Positions 12,288-23,819 of a stretch of DNA of 64,000 nt are shown in pieces. Below the pieces are notes generated by a model. It was not told the DNA's origin. It was given only the letters and a program-made list of their open reading frames with translations, and did no database searches. This stretch comes from Ypsolopha sequella. Lineage: Eukaryota; Arthropoda; Insecta; Lepidoptera; Ypsolophidae. The DNA is taken from NCBI GenBank assembly GCA_934047225.1, contig OW203986.1:13705221-13769220 (forward strand), read 5' to 3'. The position numbers and the translations under genes are program-made. Position 1 is the stretch's first letter. Each line of letters opens with the position of its first letter.

Positions 12288-12551
12288 ACAGGATGACTTT
12301 TTGATCATTGTCCAAATTCATACTGGTGGCTTGGTAAGTGATCAGTATCTTGGATCGATAACATTTTTTTTGAAATTCGTAAAATGAAATTTCTACCCCC
12401 CATAGTCATTCACTCGGAACTGGAAGTGAATTTCTATGGGAAGCCGAAATTTAATTTTACAAATTTCACAAAAATTGTTATCGATCCAAGATACTGATCA
12501 CTTATCAAGCCTCCAGTATGAATTTGGACGATGATCAAAAAGTCACCTTGT
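12288..12551. mobile_element. 264-bp foldback MITE (ACAAGGTGA family), copy 1
   Basis: Ends ACAGGATGACTTTTTGATCA and TGATCAAAAAGTCACCTTGT. The arms pair almost throughout, including GATCAGTATCTTGGATCGAT and its complement. It is flanked by ATAT on both sides (12284-12287 and 12552-12555). The copy at 62531-62794 has the same length and the same flanking ATAT. Confidence 0.75.
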
Positions 12552-12592
12552 ATATACAACGTGTAACAGAAAGGTGTAACCATATTTGAAGA

Positions 12593-12793
12593 GCTTATTC
12601 AGTCAATGGTATAGAACAACTGTTACTATGGAACAAACCCTGTATCTCGAAAAAAAAAATCAACTGTTTCATAGAAAAATGCAATGCCGCTCGGCTGAAA
12701 TGTATGGAAGGGCAGATTTTTTTTTTGAGATTTCCGGGTTAGCTCCATAGTAAAAGTTGTTCTATACCATTGACCAGTCTTTATAGAATAAGC
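12593..12793. mobile_element. Foldback MITE
   Basis: GCTTATTC and GTCAATGGTATAGAACAAC on the left pair with GTTGTTCTATACCATTGAC and GAATAAGC on the right. A/T homopolymer runs flank the loop. Confidence 0.6.
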
Positions 12794-12880
12794 ATTTCAT
12801 TTTTTCCCGAAAGCTTCACACAAATTTTGTTTACCATTTTGAAGCACTCTGTATACGACACAATTTCAGTTTGGGCAAAA

Positions 12881-13110
12881 AGCGGCGACAGCTCAGGCGG
12901 TAGAACGCTGGCCTTTCAATCTTGAGACCCAGGTACGATCGTTTGAGGAACGTGTATTTGTGCCCAAAGAACGGCGATATAACATCGGCATCGGCGACCA
13001 AACGTGATGGGTAGCTCACTACCGAACACGTTTGGACGTAATAATTGTCGGTGAAACGTGGATGTACCGAGTGTGGACTGTGATTTGCATTTCACAGTTC
13101 ACACTCGAGG
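12881..13110 (+). mobile_element. tRNA-derived SINE, near full length
   Basis: Head AGCGGCGACAGCTCAGGCGG (box A), then TAGAACGCTGGCC and a degenerate box B (GGTACGATC). The body carries AACGTGATGGGTAG and GGACGTAATAATTGTCGGTG. The tail has CCGAGTGTGGACTGTGA, TTGCATTTCACAGTTCACAC and TCGAGG. It sits directly before a small tandem repeat. Confidence 0.65.
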
Positions 13111-13126
13111 AATATTTTATTTATAC

Positions 13127-13166
13127 TTGCCCTGGATTGCCCTGGATTGCCCTGGATTGCCCTGGA
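13127..13166 (+). repeat. 10-bp tandem repeat (TTGCCCTGGA), four copies
   Basis: Four head-to-tail copies of TTGCCCTGGA immediately after the SINE tail region. Confidence 0.8.
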
Positions 13167-13949
13167 ATATTAGCAACAGACCCCCACCCCCATCGGTAGC
13201 ACACGTGTTATAAGTTTTGAAATAAAAATCTAATATTTTCTATGTATATTTCGGTCCATCTTAGTCGGTGAAATATAGTAAGTAAGTAAATAAGTAAGTA
13301 GCGTTTATTCGTAACCATAGTATTTCAAATAAAATTCATTGTAATATTATTAATATTTATTTCAACTATGTATTGTGCCGTTTCTTTGTATGTACATCCA
13401 TCTACATCAGTATATACAAATATGTTCTATATATTACTATTCTATATATGTACCGTATATACCGTATATAACCTATCTAACCTTTACAGTACGCAGACAT
13501 TGCACCACTCTAAAACAAAATTAATTAAATGAATTAAGTGATGGCATTCATCTAAACTTAAATTATACCTACTTACCTAATTGTTACTACGCCCATAGCA
13601 TGTCTTACAAATGGCAGAACTTAACCTATTTAAAATTATAACCAGTTTAATAAAACTTACTAATCTACCAACCTATCTAAATTGTTTTAAAGATTGTGTT
13701 ACAGTATCTACCTACTTAGTTAATCAAATTTTACAGTGTCTAAAGTGAAGATATGGAGGAGCGGAGTCACCTGGCATAGGCAATATTTTGCTTAAAAGGT
13801 GATTTCAAGCACTAGTTTTGAGATAAACTACTGTGAAAATGGAATAAACTTTTTGTTTTTTTTTAATATACAGTACAAACCTTTCTATCTTGATTTTCAA
13901 CACAAACATTTGTGTTTTTTTTTTTAAATCAAATATGTACTTAAAATGC
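13167..13949. other. AT-rich intergenic sequence with an AAGT microsatellite
   Basis: A short (AAGT)n tract lies at about 13277-13299, and TATA-rich runs at about 13400-13470. No gene seen. Confidence 0.4.
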
Positions 13950-14160
13950 TATTTTAACATGGTTTTGACAAGATCATGACTAATTGTGCATTAAATTTCA
14001 AACTCTTGCTTTATAAATCTTACTAATACTAAACTATTGGCGTCAACTGCCACATACCAAAATGTTATTCAATTTTTAACTTCTAAGCAAGAAAAACAAA
14101 GTTAAGTTACGCACTTTGCGCTAAGCGACTTACGTTTAACTTTAGGTTATCTTCACAAAT
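13950..14160 (+). repeat. Single arm of the foldback family at 22131-22477
   Basis: Shares GACTAATTGTGCATTAAATT, CTATTGGCGTCAACTGCCAC and GCACTTTGCGCTAAGCGACT with the right arm of the 22-kb element. Confidence 0.55.
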
Positions 14161-14399
14161 TAACAACTAAAGCTACATACAAAGCTAATACCTATAAATA
14201 AGTATGAAAAATAATGATACAAATAATGTTTTTCATGAGTTTATGAATATGTTTTACAGTGTGTTTTTCTGCCCACAAACTGTAATGCAGTTTGGCAGAA
14301 TTATTTGTTATTATGTATATGTAAAATTTATTATGGAAATAAACGTCTATTACAATAAAAACACGTTTATTACAACTATATAAATAAATAAACACAAAT

Positions 14400-15060
14400 T
14401 GGCATAGATTAAATTATGTTAAGGATAAGGATAAGATTAAATTATGTTAAGGTGTGTTAATTCGATAACCATTTCGAGATTTAGGCTAAAAAGCTTAACA
14501 AAAAGACCAGCTGCCAGTGCCAGTAGGTGACACTGAAGCATTTTCATGTTTTCATATGCACCAGAAAAACTATTAAAACTACTGCAGCATAGTATCTACG
14601 TGTACCCGCCAGTAACAGCGCTGAAGAGTATTGGGTTAATTCTACTAATTCGCTTAGATTAAATTATGTTAAGGTGTGTTAGTTCTAAACCATTACGATA
14701 TTTATGTTTAATTAGCCGTATTTTCAAACTTGTGGTCTAAAAAACCTCATAATCATGAATATTTTTACGAAAAGGCTGCAACTTCCATTTGCCCTCGTGT
14801 GACGTCACTTGAGTAATGGCTGTTTAGAAATGTGTACCCTGCTATCAAGATAAATTTATAATGATTTGCTTCAGATTAATTAGACAGCTAGATGACAGAT
14901 GAGTAGACAGACAGAGACAGACCATTTTTTTATAAGCAATCACACATCACAATCAGTATAATGTCTTAAATTATCAAGTGACAAGGCCATCGGACAATTC
15001 TTTAAAAAACCATGAAAAATAACGGTAAATTTATAAACCAAAATAATGAAAACTATATCC
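14400..15060 (+). repeat. Long dispersed repeat, copy 1 (inverted partner at 55010-55870)
   Basis: Shared blocks with the reverse complement of 55010-55870 include TGAAGCATTTTCATGTTTTC, ATATGCACCAGAAAAACTAT, TACCCGCCAGTAACAGCGCT, TTCTACTAATTCGCTTAGAT, GGCTGTTTAGAAATGTG and AGACAGACAGAGACAGACCA. No coding frame. The size suggests a nonautonomous element. Confidence 0.65.
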
Positions 15061-15610
15061 TAAAATAGCGTATATTCTCTGAAAAAAAATTAAAAAAATC
15101 TTTTATAAATTAAGCTATGGGAATTATATTGTTCTAGCTGGGAGCACCAACCTACATTAAAACTTTACTACATGCTTGTTACAACGTCACACTTACTTGA
15201 AAGTAATGAAATTTTGTTTTACCGTGTTTATGACGATTCATTCAAAGTTGCTCCTCTTTCAAAGATTTGTTGCCACTAAAACCTTATAGTACTATTCAAT
15301 AAAATGTGTAACATATCTGCCACACACTGTGAGAGCAAGACCACCTACGATAAGGCATACAAGTAAGTAGATTTTGCTATCATCGTTTTTGAGAGGGCGC
15401 GAATGGTTCAATAAAATCTATTTGTATGAAACATAATCGATATATCCTCTATTTGTAGTCGTAAAAGTAACTTGTGGAGAAAATACTCGTCGGCACGAAG
15501 TATTCTTTTGTACTTGAAAAATGTTAGCCATCAATAATTTTCTTTTAAATGACAGTGGCAAACATGTATGGGAGTTGGTCCAAGCGCCGAGAAAATATTT
15601 ATGTTAAATA
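15061..15610. other. Intergenic, nothing recognised
   Basis: AT-rich sequence. No gene or repeat boundary seen. Confidence 0.35.
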
Positions 15611-15844
15611 AAAGGACATAATGTAGTCCTCAAGCAATCAGAACACCATCAAAACAAAAAAACAATAAAATAAAATGTATTCATTAAGATTTTTAAATTT
15701 GCAAAAACTTTCATCGGGCCCCGTGTTAATTACAAAAACTGAAGTACGGGAGGTTGTAAAACATAATTAATCATCAATAAAATAGTCTCAAAATCTCTCA
15801 GATAGATGGGGTTCTGCTTGCTTGAGGACTACATTATGTCCTTT
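15611..15844. mobile_element. Foldback MITE with 34-bp near-perfect ends
   Basis: Left end AAAGGACATAATGTAGTCCT then CAAGCAATCAGAAC. The right end is its reverse complement with one mismatch (GTTCTGCTTGCTTG, then AGGACTACATTATGTCCTTT). The interior is AT-rich and noncoding. Confidence 0.75.
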
Positions 15845-17390
15845 GATTTAAAATATGTTTGATCTTGGCGGGCGTTTGGACCGAATTTGCCCACCGTCAT
15901 TTCAAAAAACCATTACTTACGCCTGTTTGCAGCACTGCACTTTTTATGCTGTAAAACTTCTAATAAACCCAAATAAAAGTAGTTGGTATAGTTAGTAAAA
16001 TTATATGTATAATATATATTTTTAATTCTATTTTAAAACTTAAATAACAAAACAGCAACTTAAATTAAAAATTAAATCGTATTAAACATTTTAAACTTAA
16101 ACAAACTAAAGACCAAAATATAAATATAAAAATATACACATATATATAATATTACGTATTGTACACATTTACTATTTATATCTATTATATTATCATCATG
16201 ACACTATTTATGGTATTGTGTTATGGTATTTATGGTATGATGGTATTACACGCTTTTATTTCGTGAACTCGTACGTCATACATTTTTCTAACATAGCCGC
16301 GATATATTTGTATTTTTGACGTTTTTTTGTGGAGGGTTTGGTTGGTCGTTAAATGTTAAAATTATTTTGAGATTCCTTGAAACATTTTTCAATTGAGAGC
16401 ACAGATTAGGAAAAATAATACTTGGAAAAATTAAAAAGCTTATCCCTCATTCTTTTTGAAATTTTGGAAAAGCCAAGGTAATTAATTTAAATTAAAGTAA
16501 CCAAAATAGCTACCAACACCTCTATGTTCTTGAAAAAAATCAACATTCTACACAAAATAGCCAAGATCCAGGTCTGTATCTTATCCGTCTACAAGCTAGA
16601 GACTCGTGACATACGAACGGAGATGAAAGACAGTGAAATTAATAGGGCTCCGTTTTGTCCCTTGAGTACGGAACCCTAAAAATTTAACAGAATACTTGTG
16701 ACTCTACCATCATGATGACGCAATACGTAGCTCGTAAAGTCGAGCGCAAACAGACAAAAGTTTATAACAGCAATCAAGCTCTGGACATCAAGTGGAATAT
16801 TATGTGTTTTACTTACAGTTGTTCAAACATTATGTGTGTGACTGTACAACAGGCCATTTTAGCTCATTGGGGATATTGTTCTTTTGCGCTTAAAAATCTT
16901 TTCTTTTGATCTTCTTTTTTGTTCAATAAAAGATAGCCAGTCTTTTCATATTTACTATGCAAAGCAATTAAATTCAACTACCCATATCAACGGTTAAGAA
17001 TCAATAACGTCTAACAAAATTAAAATTTTACAGAATATTTTTGGAATTTTGTATATTAAACATATATCAAAAAATAAGCTTCAATATTCTACTTTAGGTA
17101 GCGTTGATTTACTAACTATAATATCATGTAAAAAAATAATGTAATTTTTAATTTTTAATCTAATTCCTGATTCGAGCATCAATCGAAAATGGATTTTGCT
17201 TCGTGACTTCTATATTAAATAAAAATAATAGAATTCACCCAAGACTAAAATTCACAAATAAATTTCGACGTTCTACTTTACACGATGAAATCAAAGGCAA
17301 GTTTATTTAAATATATGGGTTTAATTCGCAAAGGTAAATTAAAATCAAATTGTAGATAATAATTATATTATATGTACCTATATAAGGTAT
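15845..17390. other. Intergenic sequence with a repeat tail
   Basis: Very AT-rich. About 16560-16680 is the end of the GGAACCCTAAAAA family (GTGACATACGAACGGA, then GAGTACGGAACCCTAAAAA). No gene seen. Confidence 0.4.
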
Positions 17391-17679
17391 GTGAAATGCA
17401 AGGCACGGTCCACACTCGGTACACCCGCGTTTCACTGACGATTATTACGTCCCAACGTGATGGGTGGCCGTAATTTGGGCACAAATACATACTTTATATT
17501 CTCTGCTTAGGGCATGCAGGTTTCCTCACGATGTTTTTCTTCACCGTGCAGCAAGTGGTAAGTAAGAACAAATACTATGCACATAAATTCCGAAAAACTT
17601 ATTGGTGCTTGCCCGACCGGGGATCGAACCTGGACCTCAAGATTGAGAAGCTAGCGTTCTAACCCTGAGCTACCACCGA
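17391..17679 (-). mobile_element. tRNA-derived SINE, full-length-looking
   Basis: Minus-strand order: CGGTGGTAGCTCAGGGTTAG (box A), AACGCTAGC, CAGGTTCGATCCCCGGTCGG (box B), GCACCAATAAG, ATTTATGTGCATAGTATT, GTGAGGAAACCTGCATGCCC, CAACGTTGGGACGTAATAAT, CGGTGAAACGCGG and the tail GTGTGGACCGTG. This is the best preserved copy and defines the family. Confidence 0.7.
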
Positions 17680-18076
17680 AGATAAAATTATGCTTTAAAA
17701 TCTAATTTGAAATCTTAAGACGTAAACAAAATCTTCTAAGACAATAAAGGCTCTCTTTTCTCAAAGTAAACTTTTCTGTTTACTTTAAACGAATAGCATT
17801 CGTTATTTCTTCTAACTGTTGCTTAATCATTTGGCGAAAAGTGAGGTTAGTAACGACTTGCGAGTTTCAATACACACGATGAATAATAAAAACCGTTTCC
17901 TCGCCAAAATAATAAGGTGCGAGAATTTTCTCTCGTCTTGGTCTTTCTATGAAATGGCTGGATTTTGGTGAAGTTGAGCATGGTGAAGAATTGATTTCTA
18001 CGTATTATGTATAATACTTCTTACTCGTACATAATGTTGTATACGAGTATGATGATAGCTCCCAAACAGGCACAAC

Positions 18077-18482
18077 TTGGTCTCCCACCATGCCTGGGAC
18101 CGATTGATGGCGGTATATCTGGCGTAGGCAGACATCTTTCACCACAAGTCAAAATAGTCGCGGCGATGAGCGGAGGGAGGAGGAACGTGTTGGTTTACAT
18201 ATAAAAATTTAGTTTTCAGTTTTTACAGAAATATGATCTGCCCAGGCAGATCCTGATATGCCCAATTCTACGATGTGCTGACGACATATCCATCCCCAAT
18301 TGCCAGGCCTTATGTTAAATACGCATAGGCAGCGGCGTCACTGGTGCGAGTGTTTCGGCACCGCGTTCACCAACCCGCCTGTGTTTGAGTATGGGTAATT
18401 CTTACAGGAGGACCGGCAAGAGTGGCGAAATCTTGGAAAGGCCTATGTCCAGCAGTGGACGAACCAGGCTGATGGTATTATT
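18077..18482 (+). mobile_element. 3' tail of an RTE-like non-LTR retrotransposon, interrupted
   Basis: Begins CTTGGTCTCCCACCATGCCT and ends GGCCTATGTCCAGCAGTGGA, CGAACCAGGCTGATGG and ATTATTATT. A second element occupies 18120-18285. Relatives: 23820-24000 (-), 32329-32672 and 56059-56413. The RTE assignment rests on the remembered shape of this tail, not on any RT domain here. Confidence 0.55.
18120..18285 (-). mobile_element. 166-bp nonautonomous element nested in the LINE tail
   Basis: The LINE tail normally reads GGTATATCCATCC. Here it is split after GGTATATC and resumes as ATATCCATCC, so ATATC is duplicated (18115-18119 and 18286-18290). The insert is the reverse complement of the element at 2950-3120, and its ends are imperfect inverted repeats (GGCGTAGGCAGA and TGTGCTGACGAC). 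Confidence 0.65.
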
Positions 18483-18829
18483 ATTATCCCTAAGGAAAGA
18501 CTTCGGTGACATCATATAAAACGAATGGTTACGACATACATACAATATCCCTGAGATCCAAGGTGTTTTCGGCTATGGACTGTTATTTGAATAGTGCATG
18601 AACACTTTTCACCAGAGATTTTAACATCTAAACATGACAAGGGATGAACCTTATCGGCGTACTCAATGGACAAATCTAACCATTTTAAGCATGCCTGTGC
18701 GAAAAAAATACGGGTGTTTCTTTTCTGTGTATTTCATGAAATACATGGAAAATTTTAATACATTTCTGGTATATGCATTTTGACTATATAATCTAGGGTT
18801 TTGAAATTAAAAAATATGTTTGGATGAAT

Positions 18830-19150
18830 TTTCCTCGATAGAAATAATTGTTGAAATGAGGTCTTCAAACACACTTTTTCTCCTCGTTTAACGAATAGGA
18901 ACCATATACAGAACTCAACATATTTTATTAGGTGTGTTTCAACAATATCTAGAGACTTGATATTTGAAATTTTGCTAGTTGTTTTAGATTTTTTATAAAA
19001 ATTATAAAACTAACATTTCTTGCTTTCGCCCTGAATCCGCCCCTCTCGCACTGAGCGTGTTTTCGCTTGGAGTGACAGTGACAAAAATAAAATTCGCATA
19101 GCCTCTTAAAGTTTAGGTTTAAGAGTGTGCACAAAGATAGATTGAGCACC
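18830..19150 (+). repeat. Dispersed repeat shared with 30705-31010
   Basis: Shared blocks: CTCGATAGAAATA, ATATTTTATTAGRTG, CCCTCTCGCACTGAG and TTTTCGCTTGGAGT (TTTTCGCATATGGAGT in the partner). The 66-codon minus-strand frame here is part of the repeat. Confidence 0.5.
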
Positions 19151-19653
19151 TAATTTTTAATCAATTGAACTCATTGCGTTCCTTTTTGTGTTCGAAATAG
19201 CGCGTTCTGAACCGTGACTGTTACGACAGCTGAGAAACCCGCGATCACGAAAAACCGAGTTTTTATTTAATAACTCTTGAAATATGTTTATGAAATCTCG
19301 TCAAAGGGCTGTTGTTTATATAAACTTATTTGCCAAATGTTGGTCTTTGTAATATTAATGCACCATATTAGGTACAAATGGAAACTCCGTCAAAATTAGA
19401 GGTAACTTCTGGATTTTCTTCTTTCGAGGTATTTTAGGCTTTTACGTTCTGCGGGCCTATCTTTACTTGCCATCTGGACTGGGTGCCTATCATCAAAAAC
19501 ATAGAGTGTGTCTAATGAAAGCTGAGAGTGATAATTAATCGTTTTCAGGAACTGGCCACACTGGCTCACACTGCGTTAAATGTCAATTCTTGTTTTTATA
19601 ACCTCGTCACCCAACCGTATTTCTGAATAATTTTGTGTATTTCGTCCTAAATA

Positions 19654-19803
19654 ATGCCTAAAACAATAAGAAGCGGTGTCAGAAAGATTTTATACGGTTT
19701 AATTAAAAACTACCAGGACGAGAAAAGTGAACGTGATGCTGTTCTCAATAAAAAAGTGCAATTGTTTACATTGATTTCGGAAATTGCTGATAGCTTCTAC
19801 TGA
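19654..19803 (+). pseudogene. N-terminal remnant of a transposase (49 codons)
   Basis: ATG at 19654, TGA at 19801-19803. The peptide starts MPKTIRSGVRKILYGLIKNY and is basic and probably helical, ending in a heptad-like VQLFTLISEIA. I associate this kind of start with insect transposases whose N-terminal helix-turn-helix precedes a DDE domain, probably Tc1/mariner-IS630-like (recall, not a search). The normal protein would continue for several hundred residues, but here it stops at once. The location inside a TIR element supports a deleted transposase rather than a host microprotein. An active short peptide cannot be excluded. Confidence 0.45.
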
Positions 19804-20178
19804 ACTGGTTTTGATACTTTCTAGATTTATTTAATATTACATTTTTAACTCAATAAAACTTTTCAGGATTTACATTTATTAGACATGGTCTATCAACATG
19901 GCAGTTTTAAATGTTGAGTCTATCGTAATATTATAAATACTTCGATGGTGGATTCGAACATGGGCGCCGGCAGATTTTATTGTCAGGGGGCTATAAATTA
20001 TAATTATATAAACTTATTTGCATCCTTATAAAAACAAGATAATACGTTCGGACAATTACGTCGCGTTTTTTCATAAAAAAATTGTAATAAAAAAAGTGCA
20101 TCCTCTCGCACTCTCCTCCCGGCGCCCATGGATTTATAATTGTAATACATTACAATTATAATTGTCGCAAGTAAAAAT

Positions 20179-20445
20179 TTGGGAGTACCTGCTAAAGAAA
20201 TGGAAAAACTAATAATAGAATCATTTTCAAGCATTACGCTCAATGACTGGAAAAAATATACAGACCATGTAATTCATGTTGAAAATGAATACAAGAAAAG
20301 AGACAATATACTTGAGGATGAACTAAATCAGTTTATCATTAATGTAAGAGATGATGGTGATAGTGTTGATGAAAGTGATGATGACATGGACGATTTTTTT
20401 ACTGACATTGAATTCCTCGAATCAGACTTCGATTACGATTCGTAA
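20179..20445 (+). pseudogene. C-terminal remnant of a transposase (acidic tail)
   Basis: The frame is open through 20179 (TTG, not a real start; first ATG at 20200) to TAA at 20443-20445. It includes LNDWKKYTDHVIHVENEYKK followed by a run of Asp/Glu/Ser (DDGDSVDESDDDMDD). A short W-x-x-Y/C-x-x-H segment then an acidic end is how the C-termini of many insect DDE transposases look, as I recall. AATAAA-like signals follow at about 20465-20485. With the N-terminal piece at 19654 it frames a deleted catalytic core. Confidence 0.5.
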
Positions 20446-21336
20446 TTTTTGTATAATATTTCTATATTAAATATATTTTTATTAAAAAAAACCTTTATTA
20501 TTATTGAATTAGTCTGGTTTAAATCCCTATGTTTTCTTCTAAGGAAACCTCGATAGCAGGAAACATAGAATTACATATATCGTCACGACATGAATCCCCA
20601 AGGGCGTCTCAGGAATTAACAGAACATCAGAGGTGACATTAATGCATAGATTTAGGATTAATGCATAGAATTATGAAAACTAAACAACTAGCATATGTAC
20701 GTAATTAATTAGAGTAATTACAATCAAAATGTTAATGAATACTTTATTATTATTAATTTCCTATGCGTATGCACCCAGTCTTACAATCATAAAAACTTCT
20801 CAAGACATTTTTTTGCTTTACATTTTCCTATTATTCCTTAAGCTAAAAAGTAAGTATCAAATACGTTTATTCCTAGTAAATCCGGGGATACCCAACCTAT
20901 ATTTTTTAAATTTGCCGCCGTTTTTCACTCTCAGCTTTCATTAGACAGACTCTAGCTATATACTATCGAATTCCGATTACTTAAGGATATGAAGTGACGC
21001 ATTTGAAGTGACGACACAGTTCGTAAATAGTCCAATAACCACTAAAGGCAATTTTAAAAGTTCTTTTATCTATGTTTTTGATGTTAGGCACCCAGTCCAG
21101 TTGATAAATAATGGAGGGGCTGGACATCAGAGGGCACTTGTAATTATAATATACTAGTCATACATTTTTTTTTATAATTTTGGGATTAATTTAGTAGCTG
21201 AAAAAAAAATTACAATTGTAATTTTTAAGTGTTAATCATTGGCACAGACAACTCTTAATCATAGACACAGAAGAAATAATAGTACTGCGTAGCATAAGAT
21301 TAGTTTTTCTTGTTTGTCCAGCAAGTATATTTAGAG

Positions 21337-21585
21337 TAGTTTTAGTTGATTAAAAACTAGTAATAAAAGGTAAAAATAATAATTTAACTCAAGATATATT
21401 TCGGGCCCCACTGGGCCCGGCATCAGTTGAGATTCTGACAATTAATTAAATATGACATATAAGTTATTTACAAAAAAGAAAAAAGTAAAAAAGGTTTATT
21501 TACAATTTATTGGGGCCCGAAATATATCTTAAATTAAATTATTATTTTTACGTTTTATTATTAGTTTTTAATCAACCAAAACTAC
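21337..21585. mobile_element. Long hairpin element with GGGCCC-containing arms
   Basis: GTAGTTTTAGTTGATTAAAA on the left pairs with TTTTTAATCAACCAAAACTAC on the right, with AAGATATATTTCGGGCCCCA and TGGGGCCCGAAATATATCTT further in. The related short arm TATATTTCGGCCC occurs at 27585-27791. Confidence 0.6.
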
Positions 21586-22130
21586 ATTAAAAATCTCATA
21601 AAAAAGAGACAAATATATATTGATCAAAAAGTATATTTAGACAAATACTTAGGATTCAAGATAGAAAGCTGGCGCCCACATTTTTCTTTATTATCTTGAA
21701 AATTCATATCAGGGATCAAGTAAGACGTGTTTGCACGTGGATCGCATTGCGAAACTTTAAGGTCGTCAGTAGCTTAAAAAAATGAAATAAAAATAAAGTT
21801 ATTTATTTTCGGACAATAAAGTCCATAGAGGTTAGTAACATGACACACCTTATGTTACTATCAGCAAGTAATTGCAAAAAAATAAATATATAAATATTAA
21901 CAGGATGGACCCAGCTAGCTAGGTGGTTCAGCAACCCCCACGAAGAATGTGCAAATCCGTGAACCTGCGGAAGACAGCTGCATCCATTCTGTCCGCTATC
22001 ATTTTCAGGACCTTATTGCTGCTTTCCCTAAGCCTGCGCATTAATGATGATGCTTTTTAAAATGCAAAAAAATCATCGATAGCGGCCTCTGCAAACATGC
22101 CAGACGCGCTGCAAAAGCAAGGGAGCTTAG
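21586..22130. other. Intergenic sequence with a probable retroposon scrap
   Basis: About 21900-22120 is GC-richer (GCGGAAGACAGCTGCATCCA, CCCTAAGCCTGCGCATTAAT) and looks like decayed LINE sequence. No frame survives. Confidence 0.3.
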
Positions 22131-22477
22131 GGCAAAGTGCATAACTTAACTTTGTTTATCTTGTTTAGAAATTTAAAATTGAAAATCATTTTGGTCTGTG
22201 GCATTGGATGACAATAGTTCAGTATTAGTGAGGTTTATAAAACAAGAGTTTGAAATTGTATACAAAATTAGTCATGATCTTCTCAAAACCAACTTAAAAT
22301 TCTGTTTTAACTATGTTTGGATAAGATCGTGACTAATTGTGCATTAAATTTCAAACTCATGCTTTTTAAACCTCACTAATACTGAACTATTGGCGTCAAC
22401 TGCCACGATACCAAAATGTTTTTAAATTTTTAATTACTTAACATGAAACACAAAGTTAAGTTATGCACTTTGCGCTC
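22131..22477. mobile_element. Foldback element of about 350 bp
   Basis: GCAAAGTGCATAACTTAACT on the left pairs with AGTTAAGTTATGCACTTTGC on the right. The inner arms pair through AATAGTTCAGTATTAGTGAG and GAGTTTGAAATT. A single arm is present at 13950-14160. Confidence 0.7.
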
Positions 22478-23819
22478 AGCGACTGACGTTTAACCTTAAG
22501 AGGTTTTTAATTAAGTTTAAAGACGGATCGACTCACATGAATTTATTTCGCGATACGCGACATGTCTTGAGAGATTTTTCGATTTGCGATCGAATTCCCA
22601 TAGTAGTGGTCGGTCCAGCACTTGACATATGGGAGTGTAATTTATTTAATTCGTTCCATAACGAGCTGGATCTGGCCAGCAGGGATAGTCTTAAGCTAAC
22701 TAATTTGGATAATGTTAATGAAGGAAATTTGTGCCAGGAGCGTTAGCACTAATATATGGAACTGACTCGTCGGATTTCAGTTGGAAATGGGTTTAAACGT
22801 TTTGCACGTTAGGCTCATTAATCTTTCCTCCACTCAGTTATCTTGAGAGCGAAAGCAATTTAGTTCGCTCTAGTTTCGGGTGCCAATGCAGTCACTACCT
22901 ATAGCTGTCTTGTGTAGCCACTTCCTTATTTCCATTTAGGACACTTTTCAGTTTGACCGATAAAGTGTGATCGGTGTGTGGTGCACAGTGCACAAAATTT
23001 ATCCGTGACGCGTGCTATATTCTTTGAGGCGAGGGTATTCAGAGAAACCTGTTCTGTTCCAAAGCTTTCGTTTTACACTTGTCTATCCTGCTCAGTGGTA
23101 GCCGGCCTTTAAGAAAACCACAAATTCTATGTGTTTTTATTTTGATATTACAGGGATGCATTTTTAATATGACGACCGTTTCGTCCATCACCAATTATAA
23201 CGCATATGAAAAGATATTTAGTTCATAGTTTAGGTCTTCCTTTGCGATTTGATTGGATGCATAAAAATGCAAGTAATCGTGTACCGAACGGCCGAAATTT
23301 TAACACGTTCACTGTGCAGGCGAAAATTTTAAAACAACGTTTTTTTTCCTAGTAGCATTTCCCACGTTTTAATAAAAATGTTTTATCTACACTCATATCG
23401 TGAATTCCTGATTATGAACTCGAAAATTATGCATGGTATTTTTCTTTTACGAACGTCACTTACACCGTACAATGGGGATATTAGGGTTTCAAGAGGCAAT
23501 TTGGGACACTTCAAATTATTAGACGTAATGTATTTCTAGTAAGAACTATGGTAAAACGCAAAAATCTATTTCTGGCAACACTAGATCTAACGTCAAAACG
23601 GCGAGGAAGATTTAGAGGTTATCTGTCGCGCCGACGTGTCAGCGGTAAGAAAAATCCTGCGTGTGTTCTTCTTTCCTTTGCCAGTCCATGGTTTTCAAAG
23701 TAAGAGCAAATTGTAATCTACTGTCAAAATAAAGGCATTACGCTGATCTATTACAACACAAAACTAACCTCAATTTTATTAGCTTGGTTGGTGACGTGCT
23801 GCTCGTCACCAGTCTATTT
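22478..23819. other. Intergenic sequence
   Basis: Largely unique-looking, with mixed composition. The 69-codon frame at 22537-22746 (+) and the GC-richer stretch near 23590-23660 could hide an exon, but I recognise nothing. Confidence 0.3.

Larger units (their letters stand above)
19454..21122 (+). mobile_element. Internally deleted DNA transposon (about 1.67 kb) with terminal inverted repeats
   Basis: The left end carries GGGCCTATCTTTACTTGCCA, then TCTGGACTGGGTGCCTATCA and TCAAAAACATAG. The right end carries CTATGTTTTTGATGTTAGGC, ACCCAGTCCAGTTG and GGAGGGGC. An inner inverted pair also matches (GTCTAATGAAAGCTGAGAGT and ACTCTCAGCTTTCATTAGAC). Inside are short frames resembling the two ends of a transposase (19654-19803 and 20179-20445). 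The DDE core expected between them is absent, and that space holds AT-rich sequence. MITE relatives with the same ends lie at 24252-24430 and 27920-28128. Confidence 0.65.

Noticed and set aside
12881..12960. Functional tRNA gene
   Set aside because: Box A- and B-like motifs are present, but no cloverleaf closes and the sequence continues into a SINE body shared with other copies.
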